Assembly: GCA_937900415.1 (NCBI GenBank)
Contig: CALCEY010000007.1
Span: 1 to 64,000 of the forward strand
Origin: an uncultured Clostridia bacterium
GTDB lineage: Bacteria; Bacillota; Clostridia; Peptostreptococcales; Anaerovoracaceae
Length of the DNA stretch: 64,000 bases
Reading direction: 5' to 3'
Shown: piece by piece, positions 8,323-17,520 of the stretch
Position numbering within the stretch: position 1 is the stretch's first letter
How the letters are laid out: the number at the start of each line of letters is the position of its first letter
Translations under genes and position numbers: made by a program
The notes under the pieces: model-generated
Seen by the model: the letters and a program-made list of their open reading frames with translations, nothing else
What the model was told of the DNA's origin: nothing
Databases searched by the model: none

Positions 8323-9105
8323 CTATCCGAGAGCCACGTCGAGAATCATCATGAGAGCAAAACCGGCTGCAAAAAATATAATGCCGACATGCGAGTGTTT
8401 CCCTTCGGACATCTCCGGAATAAGCTCCTCAACGACCACATATATCATTGCTCCCGCTGCAAAACTGAGAAGATACGGAAGCAGCGGCGTTACGAATCCG
8501 GCGGCCAGAATAGTCATTATCGCCCCTATCGGCTCCACAATTCCTGAAAGACCTCCATAAAGAAAAGCCCTTCCTCTGTTCATACCCTCACTGTAAAGAG
8601 GCGTTGAAATTATAGCTCCCTCAGGAAAATTCTGAATGGCTATTCCAAGAGAAAGCGCCATAACAGCCGACGCCGGTACGAGAGAATCACCGGAAATCCA
8701 ACCGGCAATCACCACGCCCACAGCCATTCCCTCCGGCAAATTATGCAGCGTAACGGCAAGAACCAGCATAGAAGTTTTCTTAATGCGACACTTAGGCCCC
8801 TCAGCTTCCGCACTGTTCATGTGCATATGCGGTATGCTCATGTCCAAAATGAGAAGAAACAGAATTCCTGCCCAAAAGCCTGCCGCCGCCGGCACAAAAG
8901 CCAGCTTGCCCATGTTTTCCGCATGGTTCATGGAAGGAATCAGGAGACTCCACACAGAAGCCGCCGTCATCACTCCCGCAGCAAAACCTGTAAGCGCTCT
9001 CTGAACCATACGGTTCATCTCTCCTTTGGCAAAAAACACCATGGCTGAGCCTAAAACGGTGCCAAGAAAAGGAATCATAACTCCCTGAATTACTTCTATA
9101 CTCAT
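8323..9105 (-). CDS. ZIP family divalent metal transporter
   Basis: A 260-aa membrane protein of the ZIP (ZupT-like) family, which imports zinc or other divalent metals. Eight hydrophobic segments can be traced. The metal-path helices carry HNLPEGMAVGV and, in the next helix, QNFPEGAIIS, the paired H/N-x-x-P-E-G motifs of bacterial ZIP proteins, and a short His-containing loop (MHMNSAEAEG) lies between helices 3 and 4. The ATG at 9105 follows GGGGAGAG; the longer frame to 9237 would run into the neighbouring ATPase gene. It lies 25 bp after that ATPase gene and may be co-transcribed. The exact metal cannot be read from sequence. Confidence 0.88.
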   Translation of the reverse strand: MSIEVIQGVMIPFLGTVLGSAMVFFAKGEMNRMVQRALTGFAAGVMTAASVWSLLIPSMNHAENMGKLAFVPAAAGFWAGILFLLILDMSIPHMHMNSAEAEGPKCRIKKTSMLVLAVTLHNLPEGMAVGVVIAGWISGDSLVPASAVMALSLGIAIQNFPEGAIISTPLYSEGMNRGRAFLYGGLSGIVEPIGAIMTILAAGFVTPLLPYLLSFAAGAMIYVVVEELIPEMSEGKHSHVGIIFFAAGFALMMILDVALG

Positions 9106-9130
9106 TAAACTCTCCCCAACGTCCGCCGCT

Positions 9131-9925
9131 TTAAATAAGCAACATCCTGTCGTTGGCAAACTCTTCTCCCGTAGATGTTTCAAACTTTTCAAGGAGGTCG
9201 GAAACTTTAAGTCTTTCCTTTTCTTCTCCGGAAACATCGTATATGATTTTGCCGTCCATCATCATTATCAGCCTATTGCCGTATTTAATAGCGTCTTTCA
9301 TATTATGCGTAATCATTATAGCTGTCAGGCCGTGTTCCTTTATGAGCTCGTCTGTCATAGACAGCACCTTTGCCGCCGTCTTAGGGTCGAGCGCTGCCGT
9401 GTGTTCGTCAAGCAGCAGCAAATCAGGTTTTTGGACAGTCGCCATCAGAAGAGTAAGCGCCTGACGCTGTCCTCCCGATAAGAGAGAAACCTTCGTTGAA
9501 AGACGATCCTCAAGGCCTAAACCAAATGGCGCAAGCAATTCCTTATAAGTCTGCCTTTCACTTTTTGTTACGCCCCACTTAAGCCCTCTGCGTTTTCCTC
9601 TCCTCCAGGCGATGGCCAGATTTTCCTCTATCCACATATCGCCGGCAGTTCCTTTCATAGGGTCCTGGAACACTCTGCCTATTCTTTTGGCGCGAACATG
9701 CTCAGGCTGAGCTGTTACATTTTCGCCGCCTATCTTTATAATACCCGAATCTATGGAAAATGAACCTGAAATTGCGTTAAGCATCGTAGATTTTCCTGCG
9801 CCGTTTCCGCCTATTACGGTTATGAACTCTCCCTCTTTCACGGTGAGGTCTACTCCGCGCAAGGCAACTTTTTCGTTGGCGGAGCCTTTATTGAATGTTT
9901 TGCATACGTCTTTTAACACCAGCAT
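9131..9925 (-). CDS. ABC transporter ATP-binding protein (TrpZ type)
   Basis: A 264-aa ATPase subunit with Walker A GGNGAGKST (near 38-46), the Q-loop within GRVFQDPMKG, signature LSGGQRQ and Walker B LLLLDEHTAALDP; the H-loop is ITHNM. It energises the importer formed with the permease directly upstream (stop TAA then ATG, no gap) and the lipoprotein encoded before that. The set matches the TrpXYZ type predicted in Firmicutes to import tryptophan or related amino acids. The C-terminal extension to EEFANDRMLLI is usual for this group. Regulation should come from the leader-peptide attenuator upstream of the operon. Confidence 0.9.
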   Translation of the reverse strand: MLVLKDVCKTFNKGSANEKVALRGVDLTVKEGEFITVIGGNGAGKSTMLNAISGSFSIDSGIIKIGGENVTAQPEHVRAKRIGRVFQDPMKGTAGDMWIEENLAIAWRRGKRRGLKWGVTKSERQTYKELLAPFGLGLEDRLSTKVSLLSGGQRQALTLLMATVQKPDLLLLDEHTAALDPKTAAKVLSMTDELIKEHGLTAIMITHNMKDAIKYGNRLIMMMDGKIIYDVSGEEKERLKVSDLLEKFETSTGEEFANDRMLLI

Positions 9926-10879
9926 TTATTCCACCCCCTCGTATTTTTTCAAATTCGCCCTGCTGCGCCTTCTCTCTCCCGTGTATTCTCTGGCAACAGG
10001 TATTGAAAGCGCCGCGATAACCAAAACGGCAGTCAGCAGTTTTAAGTTATTAGGATTGAAGCCCAGAAGCAGCACTACGGCTATTATTACTCTGTACAAA
10101 ATGCTTCCGAGGAATACGGAAAACAAGCGAACCTTGAAGGAACCCTTCCTGCCGAGCAGCACCTCTCCTATTATTATAGAAGCCAGGCCTATTACTATAG
10201 TACCTGTTCCCATCCCCACATCGCCGTATCTTTGTATCTGAGCCACCAAAGCCCCGGAAAGCGCTACGAATCCGTTGGCAATAACAAGACCGATTATCTT
10301 CATTCTTTCAGTGTTTCCGCCCTGAGCCCTAACCATATCTTCGTTGATTCCTGTAGCTCTTATCATACTTCCCAGCTCAGTCCCGAAAAACCAGTAAAGT
10401 AATGCTATTATAACTGCTGCGATTATCAGTCCCAAAGCTATATTGGCCATATCGGAATTCATACCGAAGGTTTCTGAAATTCCGTCAAGAATAGTTTCCA
10501 CTTTATTTTCTCCGAACTGTGTAAGTCCTATATTGGATTTCCCGCCCATTATCATGAGATTTACCGAATAAAGCGCCAACATGGTCAGGATTCCCGCTAA
10601 AATCGCCGGAATTTTCAGTTTAGTGTGAAGAATACCCGTAACGAAACCTGCCGCCATGCCACAGACTATTGCAAGCAGCGTTGAAAGCAGCGGATTCATC
10701 CCGGAGGAAACGGTAGAGGCTATAAGGCAGCCCCCCAAGGCGAAGGTTCCGTCTACGGTCATATCCGGTATATCCAAAATCTTAAACGTTATGTAAACGC
10801 CAACAGCCATTATACCCCAGACCAATCCCAGAGCCGCCGCGTCCGGCATGTTCTTAAGCACATTTAATAAAAAGTCCAT
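9926..10879 (-). CDS. ABC transporter permease (TrpY type)
   Basis: A 317-aa inner-membrane permease with about eight to nine hydrophobic segments, related to the branched-chain amino acid permease superfamily. The typical block GIMAVGVYITFKILDIPDM is at the N-terminus and PDMTVDGTFALGG follows. The ARGGNTERMKIIGL-like stretch (AQGGNTERMKIIGLV) is the cytoplasmic loop that contacts the ATPase. It lies between the substrate-binding lipoprotein and the ATPase, sharing the operon. The 108-bp gap before it holds a long hairpin (10911-10970) that may lower expression relative to the binding protein. Confidence 0.9.
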   Translation of the reverse strand: MDFLLNVLKNMPDAAALGLVWGIMAVGVYITFKILDIPDMTVDGTFALGGCLIASTVSSGMNPLLSTLLAIVCGMAAGFVTGILHTKLKIPAILAGILTMLALYSVNLMIMGGKSNIGLTQFGENKVETILDGISETFGMNSDMANIALGLIIAAVIIALLYWFFGTELGSMIRATGINEDMVRAQGGNTERMKIIGLVIANGFVALSGALVAQIQRYGDVGMGTGTIVIGLASIIIGEVLLGRKGSFKVRLFSVFLGSILYRVIIAVVLLLGFNPNNLKLLTAVLVIAALSIPVAREYTGERRRSRANLKKYEGVE

Positions 10880-10910
10880 CCTCTCTCCTCACTTATCAAA
10901 CATATAATAT

Positions 10911-10970
10911 AAGGGGCGAGGTTCCCTGAGCCTGCCCGGAAATGAGCCTTCTCCGGCATCGCTCGCCCTT
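10911..10970 (-). other. Intra-operon hairpin between binding protein and permease
   Basis: On the minus strand AAGGGCGAG (10970-10962) can pair with CTCGCCCCTT (10920-10911), enclosing a second GC-rich stem. It has no T-run, so it is more likely a stability or processing element than a full terminator. Confidence 0.5.
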
Positions 10971-10987
10971 AACCCCGCCTTAAGCTT

Positions 10988-11986
10988 TTATTCGTATATA
11001 GTAGCCTCTTTCATGATTTCTTCCGGAATAGTTATTCCTATAGCCTCAGCTACTGCTGAGTTTACATAATACTTAAGTTCATCTTCGCCGATGTATTCTA
11101 TAGGCATCTTGGAAACGTCTTCGCCCTTTTCCAGAATTCTTACAGCCTGTCTCGCCGTTCTTGCTCCCAGGTCATAGTAATCAAGGGAAATGGAAATCAG
11201 TCCTCCGCCCTTCACTGAGCCTGCCTCTCCGCAAATAACAGGAATCTTCGCTTCTGTGGCAACCATTGATACAGTCTCCATTCCTGCCACTATGGTATTA
11301 TCCGTAGGAACGTAAATTGCGTCTACCTTGCCTACGAGAGAGGACACCATCTGCTGGATTTCATTGGAAGAAGAAACGGACGCTTCAACTACCTCAAGAC
11401 CGTTTTTCTTTGCTGCCTCCTTTGCCAGTCTCAGCTGAATCTCGGAATTGGATTCGGTGCTGCAATAAAGCACTGCGAAATTCTCAGCGTCGGGAACAAC
11501 CTGCTTGAGCAGCTCTATCTGCTGTGCTACAGGAGTAAGATCGGAGGTTCCCGAAAGATTTCTTCCCGGTGCGTCGTTAGATTCAATCAAGCCGGAACCG
11601 GCCGGGTCTGTAACTGCCGAAATAAGAATAGGAATATCCTCCGTCTTGCTGGCTACAGCCTGTGCGGCAGGCGTTGCGATTGCAAATATCAGGTCTTTGC
11701 CGTCGTTTACCATCGACTCTGCTATCGTCAGGCAGTTAGCCTGCTCGTTTGAAGCATTCTGATAGTCGATTTCTATATTTTCACCGTCAACGTATCCAAG
11801 CTCTGCAAGCTCATCAACAAAGCCTTCATATGCTCTGTCGAGAGCATCATGCTTAACAAGCTGAATAACGCCTATCTTGAGAACCTTTTTTTCTCCTGAG
11901 GTTCCCTCACCCTTATCGTCTCCTCCGCAGGAGGCCAAGCCCAGCACCATTATAAGCGCCAGAAGTAATACCATAGCTTTCTTCAT
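10988..11986 (-). CDS. ABC transporter substrate-binding lipoprotein (TrpX type)
   Basis: A 332-aa extracellular solute-binding protein. The signal peptide ends in the lipobox LASC with the lipidated cysteine at residue 20, so the mature protein is anchored to the outer face of the membrane. The body (KVLKIGVIQLVKHDALD... ISAVTDPAGSGL...) is the ABC_sub_bind family found with TrpY/TrpZ partners. The ATG at 11986 has AAAGGAGAG upstream; the longer frame to 12052 would translate through the attenuator hairpin. The ligand is probably an aromatic amino acid: this rests on the family prediction and on the Phe/Tyr-rich leader peptide upstream. Confidence 0.9.
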   Translation of the reverse strand: MKKAMVLLLALIMVLGLASCGGDDKGEGTSGEKKVLKIGVIQLVKHDALDRAYEGFVDELAELGYVDGENIEIDYQNASNEQANCLTIAESMVNDGKDLIFAIATPAAQAVASKTEDIPILISAVTDPAGSGLIESNDAPGRNLSGTSDLTPVAQQIELLKQVVPDAENFAVLYCSTESNSEIQLRLAKEAAKKNGLEVVEASVSSSNEIQQMVSSLVGKVDAIYVPTDNTIVAGMETVSMVATEAKIPVICGEAGSVKGGGLISISLDYYDLGARTARQAVRILEKGEDVSKMPIEYIGEDELKYYVNSAVAEAIGITIPEEIMKEATIYE

Positions 11987-12010
11987 TTTTTTCTCTCCTT
12001 TAATGTTCAG

Positions 12011-12044
12011 AAAATAAATAAGCCCATCAGCAGCGCTGACGAGC
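12011..12044 (-). terminator. Attenuator hairpin before the ABC importer
   Basis: On the minus strand GCTCGTCAGC (12044-12035), loop of 3, GCTGATGGGC (12031-12022), then TTATTTATTTT. The left arm contains CGTCAGC, which is also exactly complementary to GCTGACG at 12094-12088, overlapping the leader-peptide stop codon. The two pairings exclude each other, the arrangement of an amino-acid attenuator. Confidence 0.8.
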
Positions 12045-12093
12045 CTTTTCAACTTTTATTCAAAGAACGTCGGTTCATATCGCAGGACGTCAG

Positions 12094-12204
12094 CTATGCG
12101 GCAATTTCTGATTTTGGCATTGTAAAAGCGGCGAAGTAATAAAATACCCTGCCGTAAGTAAAGCCGAAATATTCTTTTGCCAATCTTAGCTTTATGTTTG
12201 ACAT
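12094..12204 (-). CDS. 36-aa aromatic-rich leader peptide
   Basis: A small gene below usual annotation limits. It starts with ATG at 12204 after GAGGAG (7-bp spacing) and about 20 bp after the predicted transcription start. Residues 12-27 read YFGFTYGRVFYYFAAF, with nine Phe/Tyr in sixteen positions; there is no Trp. The TAG stop at 12094-12096 overlaps the first half of an antiterminator stem. A ribosome stalled at the aromatic codons would leave that segment free and block the terminator at 12011-12044; a ribosome reaching the stop would cover it. This predicts that shortage of charged Phe or Tyr tRNA raises importer expression. A stand-alone small membrane peptide is the alternative. Confidence 0.8.
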   Translation of the reverse strand: MSNIKLRLAKEYFGFTYGRVFYYFAAFTMPKSEIAA

Positions 12205-12231
12205 GAATCTGCTCCTCTTTGTGTTATCGCT

Positions 12232-12260
12232 ATAATACATCAAGTTAAAATGTGTGTCAA
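12232..12260 (-). promoter_or_regulatory. Promoter of leader peptide-ABC importer operon
   Basis: The minus strand has TTGACA (12260-12255), a 17-bp spacer and TATTAT (12237-12232), an almost consensus housekeeping promoter. Confidence 0.85.
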
Positions 12261-12344
12261 TAGTATTTTCTGAATTTTCTGAAAATTTATATATTTATGC
12301 AAAGTCCTCTCCCGCCGCTTATTTAATAAGACCCTCTCCTCAAT

Positions 12345-12403
12345 AAAAAAGACGGCCGCAGGCTTCATGTGTAATCTCGCCGGAACCGCCTGCTTTCTGC
12401 GTC
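12345..12403 (-). terminator. Terminator after tyrS
   Basis: GCAGGC (12393-12388) pairs with GCCTGC (12363-12358), flanked by GACG/CGTC after an internal loop, and TTTTTT follows on the minus strand. It is about 70 bp after the tyrS stop. Confidence 0.7.
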
Positions 12404-12469
12404 TGACGGTCAGGCTCTGTTCACTGTAAAGCTCACAGCCATCTATATATTTATTTGTTTACATCTCTT

Positions 12470-13804
12470 TTATATCTCTATCATCTGGAATTTTTTCTTG
12501 CCTTTTTGAATGAGCAGCTTTCCGTCTTCAAACATATCTGCCGTTATCTGCATCTTTTTATCGACGACCTTTTTACCGCCCACCGTCAGGCCGCCCTGTT
12601 CGATGGTTCTGAAGCCCTCGCTGTTGCTCGGCACGAGTCCGAGATCCTTAATCAGTGTTACGACTCCTATACCTTCGCCTTCAAAGATTTCTCTGTCCAT
12701 CTTAACGGTAGGAATGTTGGCCATGTCGCCTCCTCCGGCAAAGGCAGCCTTAGCTCCGTCAAGAGCTTTCTTGGCCTCTTCCTCGCCGTGAACAAGCTTT
12801 GTCACCTCGTAAGCCAAAATTTCCTTAGCCCTGTTGATTTCGGCACCTTCGAGGGAGGAAAGTCTTTCAACCTCCGGCATCGGAAGGAAAGTAAGCATTC
12901 TCAGGCATTTATTCACATCTGCGTCGGCCACATTTCTCCAATACTGGAAGAACTCGTACGGACTGGTTTTTTCAGGATTAAGCCAAAGCGCTCCTTTAGC
13001 TGTTTTTCCCATCTTATTTCCCTCAGAATTAGTCAGAAGAGAAAATGTCATTCCGTATACTTCTTTACCGGTCTTTTTTCTTGTTAAATCCACGCCGCCT
13101 ATTATATTGGACCACTGATCGTTTCCGCCGAATTGAATCTTCACGTCAAAGTCACGAGCCATCACCATGAAATCATAACTTTGCATGAGCATGTAGTTGA
13201 GCTCAAACATAGTCAGTCCGCCCTCGCGTTCCATTCTCTGCTTGAAACATTCTGCTCTCAGCATAGTATTTATATTGAAAAGAGAGCCGATTTCTCTCAG
13301 AAAGTCGATATAGTTAAGAGGTCTGAGCCAACGAGCGTTGTTGACAGCGATAGCCTTTCCCGGCTCGGGAGCCTTATTCTCGTGTCCCGGAACAAAAACT
13401 CCTTCGTTTCCTACGTATTCCCATTCATCATCGAAGTCAAGGAATCTGTCAAACAACTTTTTAAACTGATTACAGTTATGCTCGATAGTCTCCACAGTCA
13501 TTATCTGACGCATATCCGTTCTTCCGGATGGGTCTCCTACCATGCCCGTTCCGCCTCCTATGAGCACGACCGGCGTATGGCCGTATTTCTGCATGTACAT
13601 CATTATGATGACCTGCATAAAATGTCCCACGTGCAGGCAGTCGGCCGTAGGGTCAAAGCCTATATAAAACTTTACCTTTTCGTTTTGCAGGAGCTCTCTT
13701 ACCTTTTCTTCATCGGTGGACTGCTCTATAAAACCTCTTTCCTTCAATACGTCGTAAACATTGTCAAATTTACTGACGTCGTCAGGTATAAAATCAAATT
13801 TCAT
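12470..13804 (-). CDS. tyrS: Tyrosyl-tRNA synthetase
   Basis: A 444-aa class I synthetase charging tRNA-Tyr. The ATP-binding HVGH (58-61, HIGH class), the tyrosine pocket region YNLMQSYDF-like YMLMQSYDF, the [10 protein letters not shown] block and KMGKT (near 264-268, KMSKS class) are all visible, and a C-terminal S4 RNA-binding domain ends the protein ([10 protein letters not shown]). The ATG at 13804 is preferred over the TTG at 13807 because AGGAGAG is well spaced. It lies at the end of the upp-tyrS stretch. No T-box is seen in the 166-bp gap upstream. Confidence 0.97.
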   Translation of the reverse strand: MKFDFIPDDVSKFDNVYDVLKERGFIEQSTDEEKVRELLQNEKVKFYIGFDPTADCLHVGHFMQVIIMMYMQKYGHTPVVLIGGGTGMVGDPSGRTDMRQIMTVETIEHNCNQFKKLFDRFLDFDDEWEYVGNEGVFVPGHENKAPEPGKAIAVNNARWLRPLNYIDFLREIGSLFNINTMLRAECFKQRMEREGGLTMFELNYMLMQSYDFMVMARDFDVKIQFGGNDQWSNIIGGVDLTRKKTGKEVYGMTFSLLTNSEGNKMGKTAKGALWLNPEKTSPYEFFQYWRNVADADVNKCLRMLTFLPMPEVERLSSLEGAEINRAKEILAYEVTKLVHGEEEAKKALDGAKAAFAGGGDMANIPTVKMDREIFEGEGIGVVTLIKDLGLVPSNSEGFRTIEQGGLTVGGKKVVDKKMQITADMFEDGKLLIQKGKKKFQMIEI

Positions 13805-13973
13805 CAATACTCTCCTTAAAATTTCTTGTTATATGCTTAACGGCGTTTTTACAAGCCTATGTAAATATCTCTGCGCCTCGCATGGCTTGCCGTTTTCCTC
13901 TGCCGACGGGCTTTTCCAGGTTTCTTTACAGGCCTGCTGATTACCTCTGCCGCCGTGCCTACCATCTCGCCCT

Positions 13974-14603
13974 CTATTTTGTTCCGTATAATCTGTCTCC
14001 GGCGTCTCCGAGGCCTGGTACGATGTACGCATTTTCGTTGAGTTTTTCGTCTTTAGCCGCTATATATATATCTACGTCAGGGTGGGCAGTCTGAAGAGCT
14101 TCGATTCCCTCGGGAGCTGCGATAAGGCACATGAATACTATGTCTTTTCCGCCTCTCTGTTTTATAAAATCTATTGCGGCAACTGCGCTTCCCCCTGTGG
14201 CCAGCATAGGGTCCACTACGAAAATCTTTCTCTTTTCTATATCAACCGGAAGCTTGCAGTAATACTCCACAGGTTCATGGGTCTGCGGGTCTCTGTATAG
14301 CCCTATATGACCGACTTTTGCGTTGGGAACAAGCGCCAGCATGCCGTCGACAAAGCCAAGGCCTGCTCTTAAAATAGGGACTATCGCTATATCCTCTCCT
14401 TTAAGCATTTTCATCTTTGTTTTACATATAGGCGTTTCAATCTCTACTTCTTCCAGCTCGAGATCTCTTGTGGCCTCAAAGCCCATCAGCGTGGCTACCT
14501 CCTGAGCCAGCTCTCTGAATTCTTTAACGCTGGTATCTGTCTTTCTCATCAAGGCTGTCTTGTGTTGAATTAACGGATGGTCGAATACGTATACTTTACC
14601 CAT
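13974..14603 (-). CDS. upp: Uracil phosphoribosyltransferase
   Basis: A 209-aa pyrimidine salvage enzyme making UMP from uracil and PRPP. The PRPP-binding loop is [11 protein letters not shown], and the uracil-binding C-terminal block [16 protein letters not shown] is intact. Length and start ([18 protein letters not shown]) match the family. It lies 23 bp downstream of rpiB, a very common Firmicutes order, so the two are probably co-transcribed. An AGAAATG context gives a usable ribosome site (GAGGAG upstream of the ATG). Confidence 0.97.
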   Translation of the reverse strand: MGKVYVFDHPLIQHKTALMRKTDTSVKEFRELAQEVATLMGFEATRDLELEEVEIETPICKTKMKMLKGEDIAIVPILRAGLGFVDGMLALVPNAKVGHIGLYRDPQTHEPVEYYCKLPVDIEKRKIFVVDPMLATGGSAVAAIDFIKQRGGKDIVFMCLIAAPEGIEALQTAHPDVDIYIAAKDEKLNENAYIVPGLGDAGDRLYGTK

Positions 14604-14626
14604 TTCTGCTTCTCCTCATTTATATT

Positions 14627-15058
14627 TTACATGTTGTCCAGCATATCCACTCTGCGCTGATGACGTCCGCCTTCAAACTCTTCGTCCAGCCACGCGTCAA
14701 CTATCTTCAGAGCAAGCTCCGGCTCTGTAGTTCTTCCTCCGAGAGCAAGGATATTAGCATTATTATGCTGTTTTGTCAGACGAGCCATTTCAACCGAAGT
14801 ACAAAGGCCGCATCTTATTCCGTGAACCTTGTTTGCCGCTATGGAAATTCCTATACCCGTTCCGCATATGACAATTCCCAGTTCAGCTTTCCCCGAAGCC
14901 ACTGTTTCTCCACAAAGCTTTCCGTAAAAAGGGTAGTCCACAGATTCCCCTGAATCTGTTCCTAAATCAATAATTTCAAGGTTTCTTGCGGAAAGATGGT
15001 TTTTAATAAGCTCTTTAAGCTCAAACCCTCCGTGGTCGCTTGCAATGGCAATTTTCAT
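14627..15058 (-). CDS. rpiB: Ribose-5-phosphate isomerase B
   Basis: A 144-aa RpiB/LacAB-family sugar isomerase interconverting ribose 5-phosphate and ribulose 5-phosphate. The motif ASDHGGFELK opens the protein and the catalytic cysteine sits in CGTGIGISIAANK; HNNANILALGGR holds the conserved substrate-site asparagine. The ATG at 15058 follows a GAAGGAGGAG site; the open frame extends to 15148 without another good start. It is followed closely by upp. The nearby sua5-prfA genes upstream indicate a housekeeping cluster. Confidence 0.95.
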   Translation of the reverse strand: MKIAIASDHGGFELKELIKNHLSARNLEIIDLGTDSGESVDYPFYGKLCGETVASGKAELGIVICGTGIGISIAANKVHGIRCGLCTSVEMARLTKQHNNANILALGGRTTEPELALKIVDAWLDEEFEGGRHQRRVDMLDNM

Positions 15059-15231
15059 CTTGTTTGTCTCCTCCTTCTTCAGTCTGCTATAACTTATCTT
15101 TAAACGGCCCTCTGTTTTTCTCTGTCCGGCACCTATGCTTTTCTTCAAGCAGCTTACTGTCTTTTTTAAAGCCTGTACGCCGCGACGGTTCCGAGTCCCT
15201 GAAATATACTTTTCGCCTTATGTTTTTCGGC

Positions 15232-16389
15232 CTATTTCACTTCTCTTATATTGTATCCCGCAGATTTGAACATTCTGTTCATAACTGCAAGGCCAATGCC
15301 ATCTTCTCTCAACGCCGCTGCTAATATTACATCTACGCCGCTCTTGTCAAAGGATCTGAGCTCCGCAAAGAATTGATGGGCAGCCTCTTCCGGCTTGTTG
15401 CTGTCGAATATCAAGACTCCGACCTTCTGTCCGAACTCCACTCTTTCCATCTTTTCTGCGGCTATCGCAAGCCTTACCTTTTCAGGTTCTCCCGAAAAAA
15501 TTATCATCTCTGCTTTAGGCGCGTAATGTTTATATTTCATTCCCGGTGATTTAGGCTTGAACGCTTTATCTACAGAGCTTCGTTCCAACAGCTTCTCCGC
15601 TGCCGAATCCACTGCTGCCGTGCGCAAAGAGCCGAAGCCTCCTATGGGTTCGTCCGAAAAATCGCCCGCCAACTTCTCCGAAGAAGCGGCGGCAGCTATA
15701 CCCTGTGCCGTTTCCGAGCCTTGTCCGACATTTGGTTTTCTGAATATTGCCGGATCTATCTCAACTTTTTTGCCTAAAACTTTTTGCAGTTCCTCGGCAG
15801 TTATAATTCCGGGGCGCAAAATCACAGGAATCTCCTCTGTCATATCGACAACCGTCGATTCTATCCCTACTCTGCAATTTTCTCCCTGAATAACAGCGTC
15901 TATCTTGTCTTGAAGGTCATCGTAAACATGGGAAGCAGAGGTTGGGCTCGGATGCCCGGAAAGATTTGCGCTCGGGCCTGCAAGAGGTACTCCGGCAGCT
16001 TCTATCAGCTTCAGCGCCGTATCATTATCCGGCATTCTCACCGCTACGGTATCAAGTCCGCCGGTAGTTATTCTGGAAACTTCGGGTCTTGCGTGAACCA
16101 CCATGGTAAGCGGCCCCGGCCAAAAGGCTTCTGTCAATTTCCTCACGTCTTCCGTTATCTCGTCAGTAAGCTTTCGTAAATCCTCGGCTCTTGCCACGTG
16201 GACTATCATCGGATTATCGCTCGGTCTTCCCTTGGCCGCATAAACCTTTCCCACCGCCGCATCATCCATTGCGTTGGCTCCAAGTCCGTAAACTGTTTCT
16301 GTTGGAAAGGCCACCAAGCCTCCTTCTCTGAGCAGTTCCGCAGCTTCTGCGATACTCTTTTCATCTGTTCCGAAAATTCTGGTTTCCAT
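15232..16389 (-). CDS. Threonylcarbamoyl-AMP synthase (Sua5/YwlC)
   Basis: A 385-aa enzyme making threonylcarbamoyl-AMP for the t6A modification of ANN-decoding tRNAs. The YrdC domain fills about 1-205 (GGLVAFPTETVYGLGANAMD, KGRPSDNPMIVHV, GPSANLSG). The Sua5 C-terminal domain starts around SPGMKYKHYAPKAEM. Between them lies an Ala/Ser-rich insert of about 60 residues (near 220-280), longer than the usual linker. Length is above the 340-350 aa common for this family for that reason. The gene follows prfA by 70 bp, the usual Firmicutes arrangement. Starts at ATG 16389. Confidence 0.95.
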   Translation of the reverse strand: METRIFGTDEKSIAEAAELLREGGLVAFPTETVYGLGANAMDDAAVGKVYAAKGRPSDNPMIVHVARAEDLRKLTDEITEDVRKLTEAFWPGPLTMVVHARPEVSRITTGGLDTVAVRMPDNDTALKLIEAAGVPLAGPSANLSGHPSPTSASHVYDDLQDKIDAVIQGENCRVGIESTVVDMTEEIPVILRPGIITAEELQKVLGKKVEIDPAIFRKPNVGQGSETAQGIAAAASSEKLAGDFSDEPIGGFGSLRTAAVDSAAEKLLERSSVDKAFKPKSPGMKYKHYAPKAEMIIFSGEPEKVRLAIAAEKMERVEFGQKVGVLIFDSNKPEEAAHQFFAELRSFDKSGVDVILAAALREDGIGLAVMNRMFKSAGYNIREVK

Positions 16390-16458
16390 AACTTTATCTT
16401 TAATCCTATACGCTTTAAATTATATTTGAAGCTTTCTTCGCTTTCCCAATTGGGACTG

Positions 16459-17520
16459 CTAAAAATTCTTCATTTTTTCAGCCTGGTCGCTGGTAATCAG
16501 CCCGTCGATAATTTCGTCGATTTCTCCGTCCAAAAATCCATCCAGCTTATATATGGTCAAGCCTATCCTGTGGTCTGTAACCCTGCCCTGCGGGAAGTTG
16601 TACGTCCTTATTCTCTCGCTTCTGTCACCTGAGCCTACCTGGCTTCGTCTTTCTGCACTTATCTCATCGTTCTGCTCCTGAAGCTTAAGGTCGTAAAGCC
16701 TTGACCTCAAAACTTTGAAAGCTTTTTCTTTGTTTTTTATCTGTGATTTTTCATCCTGGCATGTAACCACAAGGCCTGACGGAATGTGAGTAAGTCTAAC
16801 GGCCGAATCTGTAGTATTTACGCACTGGCCTCCGTTTCCGGACGAGCGGTAAACGTCTACGCGGACATCGTTTGGATTTATTTCTACTTCTACATCGTCG
16901 ACTTCTGGAAGCACGGCGACAGTAGCCGCCGAGGTGTGTATTCTTCCGGAGCTTTCCGTCTCCGGAACTCTCTGCACTCTGTGGGTTCCGCTTTCGTATT
17001 TGAGCCTGGAATAGGCTCCTTTGCCCTTTATTAGAACGCTGGCCTCCTTAATTCCTCCTATACCCGTATCATTGGAATCCATGATTTCCGTCTTCCATCC
17101 ACGTCTTTCGGCATATCTCAGATACATACGCAGTAAATCCTGTGCAAACAGCGCGGCTTCTTCTCCGCCTGTTCCGGCTCTGACCTCCAGAATTACATTT
17201 TTTTCATCGTTAGGGTCTTTTGGCAGGAGCAGGATTTTAAGCTCATCTTCCATGGCGGGAAGCCGGTCCTCCAGCTCTGAAAGCTCCATTTTAGCCAGCT
17301 CCTTAAGCTCTTCGTCTCCCGACTCCAACATTTCTTTGGCTTCGGCAACGCTTTCTTTCGCTTTTTTATATTCCGTATATTTATTTACTATCGGCTCCAT
17401 TTCGCCCATTTCTTTAATGTGCTTCTGCCATAGGGGCTGATTATTTATTACGTCCGGGTCTGAAACCTTCATCGAAAGCTCCTCATATTTTTCCAATATG
17501 AAATCTAATTTGTCGAACAT
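16459..17520 (-). CDS. prfA: Peptide chain release factor 1
   Basis: RF1 (353 aa) recognises UAA and UAG stop codons. The catalytic GGQ lies in [20 protein letters not shown], which is full and normal. The codon-reading PxT motif appears as PET in [18 protein letters not shown], as in other Firmicutes. Unlike most clostridial neighbours of rpmE/prmC, it is separated from rpmE by a 578-bp gap with its own promoter and a structured leader. The start at 17520 has a weak site in ATATGAGAGC, so translation may depend on the leader fold; that is inference. Confidence 0.97.
   Translation of the reverse strand: MFDKLDFILEKYEELSMKVSDPDVINNQPLWQKHIKEMGEMEPIVNKYTEYKKAKESVAEAKEMLESGDEELKELAKMELSELEDRLPAMEDELKILLLPKDPNDEKNVILEVRAGTGGEEAALFAQDLLRMYLRYAERRGWKTEIMDSNDTGIGGIKEASVLIKGKGAYSRLKYESGTHRVQRVPETESSGRIHTSAATVAVLPEVDDVEVEINPNDVRVDVYRSSGNGGQCVNTTDSAVRLTHIPSGLVVTCQDEKSQIKNKEKAFKVLRSRLYDLKLQEQNDEISAERRSQVGSGDRSERIRTYNFPQGRVTDHRIGLTIYKLDGFLDGEIDEIIDGLITSDQAEKMKNF

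Noticed and set aside
13805..13973. T-box riboswitch before tyrS
   Set aside because: No AGGGTGG-type T-box sequence or terminator/antiterminator pair in the 166-bp gap.
16459..17520. Altered stop-codon recognition in RF1 (PET instead of PAT)
   Set aside because: PxT allows Glu at the middle position and this form occurs in normal Firmicutes RF1; GGQ is intact.
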